From contig JAHEFE010000020.1 of assembly GCA_024640365.1 (NCBI GenBank), positions 1 to 47,399 of the forward strand: a stretch of 47,399 bases of DNA, written 5' to 3'. This document shows, one piece after another, positions 26,289-35,808 of the stretch (position 1 is the first letter of the stretch; each line of letters begins with the position of its first letter). This stretch comes from Woeseiaceae bacterium. Its GTDB lineage: Bacteria; Pseudomonadota; Gammaproteobacteria; Steroidobacterales; Woeseiaceae. A model generated the notes under the pieces. It was given only the letters and a program-made list of their open reading frames with translations, had not been told where the DNA came from and did no database searches. A program made the translations under genes and the position numbers.

Positions 26289-27348
26289 CGGGACAAACTG
26301 TGGCTACCGTCGGGTCATCTGATCCCGTGCATGCCTGGGGTTCGTCCGCACGCTGCTTTTGCGCTCTGAAATCTGCCAAATGCTGCAACATCTCGTCAAA
26401 TAGCCCGATGGAGAAGATGCCCTCTTCACCGAGCCGACGATTGGTCTTCATTATGAGTTCGCGAATTTCCGCCATTTCAATTTCATTCGGCTGAACCACC
26501 TCTATCTTCTTGTTTTCCAAAGCGGAGGTCGCATCGGCATCTTCTTTCCAGCTAGCCTTATCGAACTTTTTGTAGACAGCTTCCATGACATTGCGAAATA
26601 TCTTTTGGTCAGACTCGCTCAATCGATCAAATGATTTCTTCTGAATTGCCATGTAACCCATGGTGTACAGAATAGGCATTTTTGTCATGTATTTAACTTT
26701 GGTATACCACTGCAGGAGCAATGCAGTAACAGGCGGCACGGCTACAATATCCAGCAGTCCCGTTTGTAACCCGGTCATAACGTCCGTCAGCGGCAAAGTG
26801 ACTGGGGCAAGCCCAAGATCCTTCATTGCAGCGTAACTGATCGGATCGCCTTCCGGCACCCACACTTTTTTCCCTTTCAGGTCACTAATTCCATGCACAG
26901 GCGTCTGCGAAAACAATATTGCAAAGGAAGCACCTGAAAATCCAAAGCTCACGAACCCAGCGTCCTCGAGTCCTTTAATAATTTTGGCATCCATCTTTGT
27001 GCGAACATACGTAATTTCGTCCGCGGATTTGAATACAAAGGGCAGCCCATACAAATTCAGATTGCCGTACTTGTCCTGCAAAGTACTTGGCGTAAACGCT
27101 CCGCCGTGCAATTGGCCAATTTGGATTTTCTGCAGAACCTTCTTATCGTTACCCTGGCTACCGCCACCGTAAATCTTTAAAATGACACGGCCATCGGTCT
27201 GTTCCTTGATTGCCGCAGCGCCTGCGCGCATATCAATCATGAACTGTGAATTCTCAGGCAAAGCGGTGGCAATTTTGATCTGAACCGCATTTGCGGCATC
27301 AATCAAAGCCAGTGACATGAGTATTGTTAGCAATACCAGTCTACGCAT
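26254..27348 (-). CDS. dctP: TRAP transporter substrate-binding protein (DctP/TatP-type)
   Basis: This protein of about 364 residues has a signal peptide (RRLVLLTILMSLALIDAANA) and a DctP-fold body from about residue 24. Typical blocks are GGGSQGNDKKVLQKIQIGQL, YGLPFVFKSADEITYVR and LKGKKVWVPEGDPIS. I start it at ATG 27348, which has GGAGAG nearby; the frame extends 26 codons further. The canonical substrate-binding arginine near the middle of many DctP proteins is not obvious, as in TatP proteins of TPR-associated TRAP systems. A tail of about 35 residues with two cysteines (QACTGSDDPTVATVC) follows the usual end. Substrate unknown. Confidence 0.9.
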   Translation of the reverse strand: MRRLVLLTILMSLALIDAANAVQIKIATALPENSQFMIDMRAGAAAIKEQTDGRVILKIYGGGSQGNDKKVLQKIQIGQLHGGAFTPSTLQDKYGNLNLYGLPFVFKSADEITYVRTKMDAKIIKGLEDAGFVSFGFSGASFAILFSQTPVHGISDLKGKKVWVPEGDPISYAAMKDLGLAPVTLPLTDVMTGLQTGLLDIVAVPPVTALLLQWYTKVKYMTKMPILYTMGYMAIQKKSFDRLSESDQKIFRNVMEAVYKKFDKASWKEDADATSALENKKIEVVQPNEIEMAEIRELIMKTNRRLGEEGIFSIGLFDEMLQHLADFRAQKQRADEPQACTGSDDPTVATVCPVEPAASPFDSV

Positions 27349-27406
27349 CCGTACTCTCCGTTTTCCTACGTGAACTAAATTGGACTCGCATTGCGGCGAG
27401 TGGTTC

Positions 27407-28282
27407 TTAAAAATAGTCGTCCGCACTAGCCAATAACGCTAAGGCATCTTGTTGCGCGAGTACATTTGTCAGAGTATATCCATCCTGCCGCGGATCAGCG
27501 GCAAGTACTTCGTGCAACAATTTGTCGTGCAGCTCTCGCTCATACATCAGTCGAGCATAGCCGCGTGCAAACTCAACCTTGACACTCAAATCTCTACCCT
27601 GCGTAAGCGCGATCGCTTTTTCGAAATGCTCGCGGGCCTTTTCGGGCTCTCCACCCAGCGACGGAGGGCGTAGTGACGACAGTATGCCTAGATACGTATG
27701 CACACTGGCTTCAACATTGGCATCACTAATCTCGAGGTAACGGTTCAGCAAGGCCTCCATCTGCGGCAGTTCGGCGAGCGCGTTCCAGTCGCCGCTATGC
27801 GCTCGGATATAAGCCAACGAACTGATTGCATAGCTATAGACGTACTTCGCGTGCTTCTTCTTGAGCCCCTTCAGGCTTCCCAGAAATTCATCGTAGGTAT
27901 CGTCTTTCCAGTTGCAGCTGCGCTTGTAGCTGATGCAAATAGCGCGTTCGCTGTAATCACGTGCGCGACCCGTCATTCGTGCGGCACGAGCTTCATCGCC
28001 CGCAAATATCGCTCCGTATGATGCATACAGGTTGGCACTTGAACTCAGAATATCGGGATTTTTTGGACTGCCCTCAGCGAAACTGTCCAGCAATAACAAA
28101 TACGCAGGAGCTCCGTCGCGAACCGTTTGTGGATCATCTTGATTAAGAATCGCCGTGGAAAGATTATCAGCAAGCCCCCCGGCCGCGGACGCGACCAGAG
28201 TGCTACACCCGGCATTTAAAACGCTAAACGCGGCAATAGCCAACATGGCCAGCCGCGTTTTGCTTGATAAAAATTCTCTCAT
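27407..28282 (-). CDS. TatT-like TPR lipoprotein of a TRAP system
   Basis: This 291-residue lipoprotein has a signal peptide with lipobox LNAGC (Cys about 26). The rest is helical with TPR-like pairs, for example EASVHTYLGILSSLRPP and KAREHFEKAIALTQGRD, and the block YAIRA-like segment reads SYAISSLAYIRAHSG. This agrees with the TRAP T-component family (TatT), described first from Treponema pallidum Tp0956, which binds the substrate protein TatP and is thought to pass a hydrophobic ligand to it. It heads a tatT-dctP-dctQ-dctM gene order, 58 bases before dctP. Two cysteines in CISYKRSCNW may form a disulfide. Confidence 0.85.
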   Translation of the reverse strand: MREFLSSKTRLAMLAIAAFSVLNAGCSTLVASAAGGLADNLSTAILNQDDPQTVRDGAPAYLLLLDSFAEGSPKNPDILSSSANLYASYGAIFAGDEARAARMTGRARDYSERAICISYKRSCNWKDDTYDEFLGSLKGLKKKHAKYVYSYAISSLAYIRAHSGDWNALAELPQMEALLNRYLEISDANVEASVHTYLGILSSLRPPSLGGEPEKAREHFEKAIALTQGRDLSVKVEFARGYARLMYERELHDKLLHEVLAADPRQDGYTLTNVLAQQDALALLASADDYF

Positions 28283-28328
28283 GCCTCGAATGACTCCATT
28301 CAGCGGGAATGGTTCAGCTTACGTGGCC

Positions 28329-28357
28329 GGGGCTCGATGCATCAAAATCGTGGCCCC
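28329..28357 (-). terminator. Hairpin after rplS
   Basis: GGGGC (28329-28333) and GCCCC (28353-28357) with an inner CGAT/ATCG pair form a stem in the 90-base gap between rplS and the TatT-like gene. There is no T run on minus, so termination would be weak or read-through into the transporter is possible. Confidence 0.4.
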
Positions 28358-28372
28358 TGAAACTTGAGCGAA

Positions 28373-28717
28373 CTAGATTTTTTCCTTGATGCGAGCTGCC
28401 TTACCGGTCAGTCCACGCAAATAATAAAGTTTTGCCCGACGTACATCACCGCGGCGCTTAACTTCAATATTGTTAACGATCGGGCTGTGAGTCTGGAATA
28501 CGCGCTCTACACCTTCACCGTGAGAAACTTTACGAACAGTGAAAGATGAGTTCAATCCACGATTTCGCTTGGCAATAACGATACCTTCGTAAGCCTGCAA
28601 ACGTTCGCGATCGCCCTCTTTTACTTTAACCTGGACGACAACTGTGTCACCGGCTGAAAAATGCGGGACTTCGCGCGTCATCTGTTCCTGTTCAATTGCG
28701 TCAATAATTTTGCTCAT
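28373..28717 (-). CDS. rplS: Ribosomal protein bL19
   Basis: This 114-residue protein (E. coli L19 115) sits at the 30S-50S interface. The family pattern is clear: [39 protein letters not shown], and the C-terminal [20 protein letters not shown]. It is last in rpsP-rimM-trmD-rplS, the usual order. Confidence 0.98.
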   Translation of the reverse strand: MSKIIDAIEQEQMTREVPHFSAGDTVVVQVKVKEGDRERLQAYEGIVIAKRNRGLNSSFTVRKVSHGEGVERVFQTHSPIVNNIEVKRRGDVRRAKLYYLRGLTGKAARIKEKI

Positions 28718-28776
28718 CTTAATTTCCTGCCAGTATATGTACTGGTTAGTCGATCCTATATTGCCACCACAACCAA

Positions 28777-29529
28777 TCAGTCGTGCGCGGCCTGCTCTTC
28801 CAAATACTCATCCAGCAACAACTTCTGCTCCTGGCTCAATTCCAACTTTTCTATCAGGTCCGGCCGTCGCTCAAACGTCCTGCCAAGAGCTTGCTTGAGA
28901 CGCCACCGCGCGATACGCGCGTGGTCACCTGAAAGCAGCACCTCGGGCACCCGCATTCCCTCAACTTCCTCTGGACGTGTGTAATGAGGGTGGTCCAGCA
29001 ATCCGTCCATAAACGAATCCTGTACCGCTGACTCCTCATCACCGAGCACACCCGGCAGTAATCTGGTTACAGCATCAATTACCGCCATTGCTGCAATCTC
29101 ACCGCCACTCAACACAAAATCACCCAGTGACAGCTCTTCATCAACTTCGCCGTCTAGCAGACGTTCGTCAATGCCCTCATAGCGCCCGGCCAGTAAAACC
29201 AAACCGGGCAAATCAGCCAATCGCTTCGCCATCGACTGATCAAAAACCTTGCCTTGCGGAGACAGGCATATCACTTTGCCTCCCGCAGGCATATTCCGCC
29301 TTGCTGCACGCAGCGCCTCAGAAACCGGCTCATATTTGAGCACCATTCCCGGGCCGCCCCCATAGGGTCGATCGTCTACCGTTCGATGTGGGTCCGTCGT
29401 GTAATCACGAGGATTTATACAGTGCAACTCAAGGATGTCGCGCTGTACTGCCCTGCCAACAACACCGTATTCAACAATATTGCTGACCATCTCCGGAAAG
29501 ATGCTGACCACCTGCACATGCAAGGTCAC
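28777..29529 (-). CDS. trmD: tRNA (guanine-37-N1) methyltransferase
   Basis: This protein of 250 residues methylates G37 next to the anticodon with S-adenosylmethionine, preventing +1 frameshifts. It opens with [20 protein letters not shown], and the trefoil-knot cofactor loop is [21 protein letters not shown] choose GTG 29529, which overlaps the rimM stop (GTGA); TTG 29532 is one codon earlier. It lies between rimM and rplS. Confidence 0.97.
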   Translation of the reverse strand: MTLHVQVVSIFPEMVSNIVEYGVVGRAVQRDILELHCINPRDYTTDPHRTVDDRPYGGGPGMVLKYEPVSEALRAARRNMPAGGKVICLSPQGKVFDQSMAKRLADLPGLVLLAGRYEGIDERLLDGEVDEELSLGDFVLSGGEIAAMAVIDAVTRLLPGVLGDEESAVQDSFMDGLLDHPHYTRPEEVEGMRVPEVLLSGDHARIARWRLKQALGRTFERRPDLIEKLELSQEQKLLLDEYLEEQAAHD

Positions 29530-30038
29530 CAATCCGCTTCCCAGTCCGCCGTTATCTCGCCCTTGTCGAGATCAACGTTCTGAATCACGTCTTCTAACAG
29601 GAAAGGAATCAAGATTTCCCGATCCCCTTCCACAACCAGTACATCATTCGCACCAGTTGCCAAAATTTTTGACACAACGCCAAGCCTCGTGCCGTTAGGA
29701 CTGACCACGGCAAGACCTTCAAGGTCTGCCCAGTAATATTCACCCTTAGCCGGCGGCGGCAGTACCTCTCGAGACACCGCTATATCGTGTCCGATAAGTT
29801 GCTCGGCCCTATCCCGGTCATCAACACCAGAAAACCGTGCTATCACCGATTTACCGTGGGACTGACCTTCGGCGAATTGCGCTTCCGACCAGCTGTCCGC
29901 AGATCCTAGCAGGCACTCTCTGTAATCGAGAATGGCCTCTCTGGGTTCTGTGTAGGAAAATATTTTTACCCAGCCCTTAACACCAAAAAGCCCGGATACA
30001 CGACCCAGGACAATTGGTTTTTCGTTTGTCAGCGTCAC
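29526..30038 (-). CDS. rimM: 16S rRNA processing protein RimM
   Basis: This 170-residue protein (E. coli 182) binds ribosomal protein uS19 and helps mature the 30S head. The N-terminal domain begins [20 protein letters not shown], and the C-terminal PRC-barrel contains [20 protein letters not shown] and [20 protein letters not shown], with the conserved end ITADWEADW. It starts at GTG 30038, 31 bases after rpsP. Confidence 0.96.
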   Translation of the reverse strand: MTLTNEKPIVLGRVSGLFGVKGWVKIFSYTEPREAILDYRECLLGSADSWSEAQFAEGQSHGKSVIARFSGVDDRDRAEQLIGHDIAVSREVLPPPAKGEYYWADLEGLAVVSPNGTRLGVVSKILATGANDVLVVEGDREILIPFLLEDVIQNVDLDKGEITADWEADW

Positions 30039-30069
30039 CTCGACATACTCCGCCGTGGACGCTCAGGCC

Positions 30070-30327
30070 TTACGCGCTTACCAGAGCCTTCCTGTGGCTC
30101 TTCAGCAATGAAGAGACACGATCAGACGGCTGTGCACCCTGGCTCAGCCAGTAATCAACACGCTCGAGATCGATGCGAGTTGACTCTTCTGCTCCGGAGC
30201 TTACCGGGTTAAAGAACCCAAGACGCTCAATGTATCGGCCATCACGGCGGTTACGGCTATCAGTAACAACCAGATGATAAAAAGGACGTTTCTTCGCGCC
30301 AGCGCGCGAAAGACGAATACTAACCAT
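30070..30327 (-). CDS. rpsP: Ribosomal protein bS16
   Basis: This 85-residue protein (E. coli 82) binds the 16S rRNA 5' domain. It starts with [20 protein letters not shown] and has [14 protein letters not shown] and [15 protein letters not shown]. It is the first gene of its operon, with a good promoter at 30395-30422. Confidence 0.98.
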   Translation of the reverse strand: MVSIRLSRAGAKKRPFYHLVVTDSRNRRDGRYIERLGFFNPVSSGAEESTRIDLERVDYWLSQGAQPSDRVSSLLKSHRKALVSA

Positions 30328-30394
30328 TGAAATTCCGCTTAAAAGTTAACAGGCAGGCATGCCTACGCCCGGGCTACAGCCCGAGAAACGGCGC

Positions 30395-30422
30395 ATTTTA
30401 CCCGAATCCAAACAAATGTGAA
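30395..30422 (-). promoter_or_regulatory. Sigma-70-type promoter of rpsP-rimM-trmD-rplS
   Basis: On minus, TTCACA (30417-30422) and TAAAAT (30395-30400) are separated by 16 bases, each one mismatch from consensus. It lies about 70 bases upstream of the rpsP ATG, and the leader contains a small hairpin GGGCTGTAGCCC (30368-30382 region). Confidence 0.7.
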
Positions 30423-30567
30423 GGCCTTTTAGCACCTTATCGTGAATATAAACACCGAGTCGCCGCTGGCGCCGGCCCCAATCCCTGCGGTTTCGACCAG
30501 CGAGACTCGCAATAATCGCGCTAAATATATTTTTTATACAATAAAATCAAAATCTTGTATTGAGCCT

Positions 30568-31932
30568 CTAGCCCATGGGACCGCGCGGCATCATTCCCGG
30601 TGGCAAACCGCGCAGCATTTTCTTCATTCCGCCCTTTGACATCTTTTTCATCATCTTTTCCATCTGCACGTGCTGCTTAAGAAGCCGATTGACATCCTGA
30701 ATCTGCAGACCAGAGCCAATCGCGATGCGGCGCTTGCGGGAACCACTAATAATCTTGGGAAATTTCCGCTCCCCGGGTGTCATGGAATTAATAATCGCGA
30801 TCTGTCTGCGCAACTGCCCTTCGTCTGTTTTATCTTTTAAAGCCGCAGCATTAATGCCGCCGGGTAGTGGCAGCTTCTCCAGCATTGCACCCATACCGCC
30901 CATTCCGATCATTTGTTGCAACTGATCGCGCAAGTCCGACAAATCAAAGCCGCGGCCTTTCTTAAGCTTCTTAGCCAACTTTTCGCCGGCTTCTCGATCG
31001 ACTTTAGTCTCAATCTCTTCGACCAGGGACAGCACATCGCCCATGCCAAGAATTCGTGATGCCATACGATCCGGATGGAAAACCTCGAGCGCATCTATTT
31101 TTTCACCGACACCCAAGAAACGAATTGGCTTACCCGTCACTTCGCGCACCGACAATGCGACACCGCCACGTGCGTCACCGTCAGCCTTGGTTAAGATGAT
31201 TCCCGTCAACGGCAAGGACAGATCAAACGCCTTCGCGGCATTTACGGCATCCTGACCGGCCATGCTGTCAATAACGAAGAAAGTCTCGTGCGCCTTGGCA
31301 TGTGCATGCACGCGCTGAACTTCGGCCATCATTTCATTATCGACGTGCAAACGACCTGCCGTATCAACAATCAATACGTCAGCATGTGCGCGCCGACTTT
31401 CGTCCAGCGCCCGGTCCACAATGGCTACCGGATCTTCATCCGCCGTACTCGAACAATGCAGTGCTCCGACCTCGGTCGCCAGAGTCTGCAATTGCAAAAT
31501 GGCGGCCGGACGATAGACATCAACACTAACGAGCATCACGCGCTTTTTATCGCGCTCTATGAGGCGTCTCGCCAACTTGGCGGCGGTCGTCGTTTTACCC
31601 GCCCCTTGCAGACCTGCCAGGAATATGACCACCGGCGGTTGTGCCCGCAGGTCAATCGGCACCGTCACCTCACCAAGGAGAGCAACCAACTCGGCATGGA
31701 TAATCTTGACCAGGGCCTGTCCCGGCGTCAGGCTTTTGCCTACCTCCTCGCCAATTGCGCGCTTTTTGATGCGCTCGACGAAGTCTTTCACCACCGGCAA
31801 TGCGACGTCAGCTTCCAGCAATGCCAGGCGGACCTGGCGAAGCGTGTCCTTGATATTGTCTTCGCTGAGACGGCCACGACCACTGAGGTTGCGAACTGTC
31901 TGCGTTAATCTTTCTGAAAGGTTGTCAAACAT
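30568..31932 (-). CDS. ffh: Signal recognition particle protein Ffh
   Basis: This 454-residue GTPase (E. coli 453) binds 4.5S RNA and signal sequences of nascent membrane proteins. The N and G domains hold GLQGAGKTTTAAKLARRL, the G3 box DTAGRLHVDNE and G4 TKADGDARGG. The methionine-rich M domain follows from about 325, with MGGMGAMLEKLPLPG, the RNA-binding SGSRKRRIAIGSG and a methionine-rich tail MMPRGPMG. Next to the ypjD and yfjD genes, as in E. coli, but divergent here. Confidence 0.98.
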   Translation of the reverse strand: MFDNLSERLTQTVRNLSGRGRLSEDNIKDTLRQVRLALLEADVALPVVKDFVERIKKRAIGEEVGKSLTPGQALVKIIHAELVALLGEVTVPIDLRAQPPVVIFLAGLQGAGKTTTAAKLARRLIERDKKRVMLVSVDVYRPAAILQLQTLATEVGALHCSSTADEDPVAIVDRALDESRRAHADVLIVDTAGRLHVDNEMMAEVQRVHAHAKAHETFFVIDSMAGQDAVNAAKAFDLSLPLTGIILTKADGDARGGVALSVREVTGKPIRFLGVGEKIDALEVFHPDRMASRILGMGDVLSLVEEIETKVDREAGEKLAKKLKKGRGFDLSDLRDQLQQMIGMGGMGAMLEKLPLPGGINAAALKDKTDEGQLRRQIAIINSMTPGERKFPKIISGSRKRRIAIGSGLQIQDVNRLLKQHVQMEKMMKKMSKGGMKKMLRGLPPGMMPRGPMG

Positions 31933-32031
31933 CGCTATATGAAATCTTCATTTTAAAGGCAGTAAAAGAATCTGGCATCGACCTGTACCGCATCACCGCG
32001 CCAAATCCAGTAGCCGGCAAGTGTACCGTGC

Positions 32032-32060
32032 ATGCCAATGCAATCAAACAGGGTTATAAT
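32032..32060 (+). promoter_or_regulatory. Promoter of the ypjD-yfjD pair
   Basis: A perfect -10 TATAAT lies at 32055-32060, with ATGCCA at 32032-32037 as a weak -35 at 17-base spacing. The start codon at 32078 is 17 bases after the -10, so the leader is very short. Confidence 0.6.
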
Positions 32061-32077
32061 TACATCGGTCCTGTGGG

Positions 32078-32929
32078 ATGATATGGCCCCATAGAATATC
32101 GCTACTCGTAATTAAGGCGCTCGTGTTGCAAATCGCTATTCTGCTGTTCTACGTCATTGCCGGACTTGCTTTCGGGGCATCTCGTCTTTCCAGGTTTTCA
32201 AAGAACCACGGTGCGCTCATAACGCTGGCGTTTGTTGCCGCAATTATCGCCATAGGCGAGCACTTTCAGCTCCTATATTCGATGATTTTCTTACCTGATG
32301 GGCTGCTCGCATTTACGTTGAGCAGCATCCTCTCTTTGATTGGGCTTCAACTCGCCGTAACAGCCTGCGTGGGGGCTTTGGAGCCAACCTTGCGCGGCCT
32401 CTCTGGCGGATTGCTCTTGCCTGCTGGTATTGCCGGCGCGTTAACAGGCCTGCAACTAGATGAAGTTGGAGAACAATTTACCTGGCAATTGCAGAGCCAT
32501 ATTCTGATATCCCTGTTTGCCTACGGATTGCTGACGGTGGGTGCAATTGTTGCCTGCTACGCAATGATCCAGGACTGGCGGCTCAGATCAGGTCGATTGT
32601 CCGAAATCAACCAATTATTCGCCCCCCTCGAAACAACCGAAAAACTACTTTATAGCGTTGCGGCACTGGGTTTCACTGGTCTCTTGCTTTCCGTAGTGTC
32701 GGGCGTCGCCTTCGTCGACAATCTGTTTGCCCAGCACCTCGCCCATAAGACCTTTCTATCCTTGATTGCACTCGTATTATTCGGAATCTTACTTGCCGGA
32801 CGGCAGTTCGCGGGATGGCGCGGACGCAAGGCGATTATCCTGTACTTCGCCGGTTTTGTATTTCTCTGCCTGGCGTACTTTGGCAGTCGCATCATTCTGG
32901 AAATGATTTTGGGTGAGCACTGGGGCTAA
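32078..32929 (+). CDS. ypjD: YpjD-like CcsA-family inner-membrane protein
   Basis: This 283-residue protein has about eight hydrophobic segments and belongs to the CcsA/cytochrome c assembly family as found in YpjD next to ffh. Conserved histidines that bind haem in CcsA relatives appear in LQSHILISLFAYGLL and AHKTFLSLIAL. The role of YpjD is not settled: E. coli workers have linked it with cobalt/magnesium handling together with its neighbour. It is followed by the CBS-domain gene 104 bases on, the same order as in E. coli. The start ATG at 32078 overlaps a second reading (ATGATATGG) and is the only strong option. Confidence 0.85.
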   Translation: MIWPHRISLLVIKALVLQIAILLFYVIAGLAFGASRLSRFSKNHGALITLAFVAAIIAIGEHFQLLYSMIFLPDGLLAFTLSSILSLIGLQLAVTACVGALEPTLRGLSGGLLLPAGIAGALTGLQLDEVGEQFTWQLQSHILISLFAYGLLTVGAIVACYAMIQDWRLRSGRLSEINQLFAPLETTEKLLYSVAALGFTGLLLSVVSGVAFVDNLFAQHLAHKTFLSLIALVLFGILLAGRQFAGWRGRKAIILYFAGFVFLCLAYFGSRIILEMILGEHWG

Positions 32930-33033
32930 ACGTGACAGCGGCTATACGCCTTCCGTACCGCCGTGAATTCTTGACACGGCAGACCTGTCCTGTTGAACTT
33001 CCATCCTCATATGAAAAATAAGGCATCTTTCCT

Positions 33034-34335
33034 TTGACCGATGAAGTGCCGCTTGGCGCCCTAATCGGGCTGCTCGTACTGCTACTTCTGCTGTCCGCGT
33101 TTTTTTCCGGCTCAGAAACAGCATTAATGAGCCTCAATCGCTATCGTCTCAAGCACAAATCACGGAGCGGCCATCGCGGCGCACGCCTTGCTGAGTGGCT
33201 GCTAGCCCGCCCAGATCGGTTAATAGGGTTGATCCTGCTTGGCAACAACCTGGTCAACTTCTCAGCCGCATCGTTGGTAGCCATTATCGCATTTCAACTG
33301 GGCGGAGAATCTGCGGTCGCAATTGGCACAATAATCCTGACGTTGGTTGTCCTGATTTTCTCGGAAGTAGCACCAAAAACCTTGGCCGCATTGCACCCTG
33401 AAAAAGTCGCCTTCCCGGCCGCCTATGTTTACTATCCATTGCTCCGAGTCATGTACCCACTCGTCTGGATGACTAATGTCATCTCCAACGGTGTGCTCTG
33501 GATTTTGGGTGTGCGCAACCAGAATTTGCAGTCGGACTCGTTGAGTCGCGAAGAACTGCGAACCGTCGTACACGAAGCCAGCGCCATGATTTCGCGCAAG
33601 TACAGGCGCATGCTCGTGAATATCCTGGATCTTGAAAAGGTCACGGTAGACGATGTGATGGTGCCGCACAACGAGATTGTGGGCCTGGATCTTGACGACG
33701 ACATTGACGAAATTGCCGCAGTAATTAAATCAAGCAACCACACCAGATTGCCCGTTTACCGGGACATGATTGACAACGTTATTGGCATCCTTCACCTGCG
33801 ACATCTGGCACACATAGCGGCCGAAGCCGGTATCGACAAAGCAAGAATTGAGAGCTTGTTGACGGAGCCGTATTTTGTCCCTGAAGGTACACCACTGAGC
33901 ACGCAATTAATTCAGTTTCAAAAACGCAAAGAACGAATCGCACTGGTTGTCGATGAATACGGAGACATTCAAGGCATCGTAACGCTCGAAGACATACTCG
34001 AAGAAATTGTGGGCGAATTCACGACCGACCCAGCTAATGAAGAAGAGGATATTAGCAAAGGTCCGGGCGGTTGTTACATTGTTAGCGGCACCGCCAACAT
34101 TAGGGAACTCAACAGAACCCTGAACTGGGAACTTCCCACTGACGGACCGAAAACACTGAATGGCCTGATTATCGAGTACCTGGAAACCATCCCGGCCGAG
34201 GGCACAGATCTAGAGCTGGCCGGCTATCCTATTGAGATAATGGAAACCACCGACAACATGATCAAAACGGCGCGCATCTATCCTCGCCAGACTACGATTG
34301 AAACGATAGCGGAAGCCAAGCCACTCGACACTTAA
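33034..34335 (+). CDS. yfjD: CNNM/CorC-family membrane protein with CBS domains
   Basis: This 433-residue protein has a DUF21 membrane domain (about 1-190), a CBS pair (about 205-335: VTVDDVMVPHNEIVGLDLDD and IALVVDEYGDIQGIVTLEDI) and a C-terminal CorC_HlyC domain (about 350-430). The CNNM family is linked with magnesium and cobalt export. The membrane signature FFSGSETALMSLNRYRLKH carries the ion-site residues. It starts at TTG 33034 after AAGG, an unusual start but the only one that keeps the whole first helix. Its stop overlaps that of convergent radA by three bases. Confidence 0.9.
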   Translation: MTDEVPLGALIGLLVLLLLLSAFFSGSETALMSLNRYRLKHKSRSGHRGARLAEWLLARPDRLIGLILLGNNLVNFSAASLVAIIAFQLGGESAVAIGTIILTLVVLIFSEVAPKTLAALHPEKVAFPAAYVYYPLLRVMYPLVWMTNVISNGVLWILGVRNQNLQSDSLSREELRTVVHEASAMISRKYRRMLVNILDLEKVTVDDVMVPHNEIVGLDLDDDIDEIAAVIKSSNHTRLPVYRDMIDNVIGILHLRHLAHIAAEAGIDKARIESLLTEPYFVPEGTPLSTQLIQFQKRKERIALVVDEYGDIQGIVTLEDILEEIVGEFTTDPANEEEDISKGPGGCYIVSGTANIRELNRTLNWELPTDGPKTLNGLIIEYLETIPAEGTDLELAGYPIEIMETTDNMIKTARIYPRQTTIETIAEAKPLDT

Positions 34336-35675
34336 TCGAAAGCAGCTTGCAGTGCTTCACTCAAGCGGCTTACGCCAATTATTTGCATGCCCTGCGGAGC
34401 TTTTTTGGGCATGTTCATTTTAGGCACTATCGCCATGGTAAAACCTTGTTTGGCGGCCGCCTCGATTCTCTCAGCGCCAAAACGAATGGGCCGAACTTCT
34501 CCTGCCAGTCCCACCTCACCAAAACTGATGAGTTGCTGCGAACACGCTTTATCCCTGAAGCTCGATACGATTGACAATAGTGTTGGCAAGTCTGCTGACG
34601 GTTCTGCAATACGTAGCCCACCCACGACGTTGATGAATACATCCTCGCTGACCATCGTGAGATCACCATGACGCTGCAACACCGCCAATAAAAGAGCCAG
34701 GCGATTTTGCTCAATACCTTGAGCAAGTCGTCGCGGGTAATTTCCTTGGCAATCAGCAACCAATGCCTGTATTTCAACCAACAATGGCCGACTGCCCTCC
34801 CAGGCTACAGTCACCAGGCTGCCTGCAACGGCTTGCTCACCTCGAGTAAGGAATATGGCTGAGGGGTTGCGAACTTCCCTAAAACCCTTTTCGTACATCG
34901 CAAACACGCCCATTTCATTGCTCGCCCCAAAGCGATTTTTCACGGATCGCACGATGCTGTAACGACTGGCCGGATCATTTTCGAAGTAGAGGACAGTATC
35001 GACCATGTGCTCCACAACACGAGGACCCGCTATCGCACCCTCTTTAGTCACATGACCAATAAGAAACAGGGCGATTTCATTTTGTTTGGCAAACTGCACG
35101 AGACGACCGACACATTCTCGCAATTGCGACACCGAGCCCGGTGCTGACGCGACCTGGGAACTGGTCAGGGTCTGAATGGAATCCACAATCAGCACCTTGG
35201 TACCGTTGTGGGCTGCCTGCTGCAAAACGTTGTCGAGAGAGGTATCTGCAAGCAGTGCGAGGCCCTTGTTACCGATACCAAGTCGGTGAGCTCGCTGCCC
35301 GATTTGGCGCAAAGACTCTTCACCGCTTGCATAGCAGCACTTCAACTCCGGAGGCAAATGCCCGGCAACCTGTTGCAGAAGCGTCGATTTGCCAACACCA
35401 GGATCGCCACCGAGCAAAATCACCGCTCCTGGAACGATTCCACCGCCCAGTACACGATCGAATTCTTCGAAACCAGAAGCGTAGCGTTCCGTAAGATCAT
35501 CTCCGAGTGCTGCGATACTGGACATGCTTGAACCAGACCCAGCAGTTCCCCCGGTCGCACTCAAGCTGACCTGAGAGAGTGAATTCCAGGCATCACAATC
35601 GGGACATTGCCCTTGCCATTTGACGCTGTGAGCGCCACAGTCACTGCAAACATATGCGGTTTTGGTGCGAGCCAT
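34332..35675 (-). CDS. radA: DNA repair protein RadA
   Basis: This 447-residue RecA-like protein drives branch migration during recombination. It has the N-terminal C4 zinc finger (VCSDCGA and CPDCDAWNS), the ATPase core with Walker A GGDPGVGKSTLLQQ and the RadA-specific KNRFG motif in VKNRFGASNEMGVF, then a Lon-like C-terminal domain. I start it at ATG 35675 (MARTKTAYVC), as in E. coli, four codons inside the longest frame. Confidence 0.97.
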   Translation of the reverse strand: MARTKTAYVCSDCGAHSVKWQGQCPDCDAWNSLSQVSLSATGGTAGSGSSMSSIAALGDDLTERYASGFEEFDRVLGGGIVPGAVILLGGDPGVGKSTLLQQVAGHLPPELKCCYASGEESLRQIGQRAHRLGIGNKGLALLADTSLDNVLQQAAHNGTKVLIVDSIQTLTSSQVASAPGSVSQLRECVGRLVQFAKQNEIALFLIGHVTKEGAIAGPRVVEHMVDTVLYFENDPASRYSIVRSVKNRFGASNEMGVFAMYEKGFREVRNPSAIFLTRGEQAVAGSLVTVAWEGSRPLLVEIQALVADCQGNYPRRLAQGIEQNRLALLLAVLQRHGDLTMVSEDVFINVVGGLRIAEPSADLPTLLSIVSSFRDKACSQQLISFGEVGLAGEVRPIRFGAERIEAAAKQGFTMAIVPKMNMPKKAPQGMQIIGVSRLSEALQAAFD

Positions 35676-35808
35676 AATCGATTCCAAGTGTTAAGTCTGA
35701 ATAATAACATTGCCAGCCCGCAAGGCGCGGTCCAAAAATGCCGACTCTTTCTCATTTACACATTCGCTATTTCTTTATACTTGGCGACATCGAACCGGAG
35801 TCAGGTGC

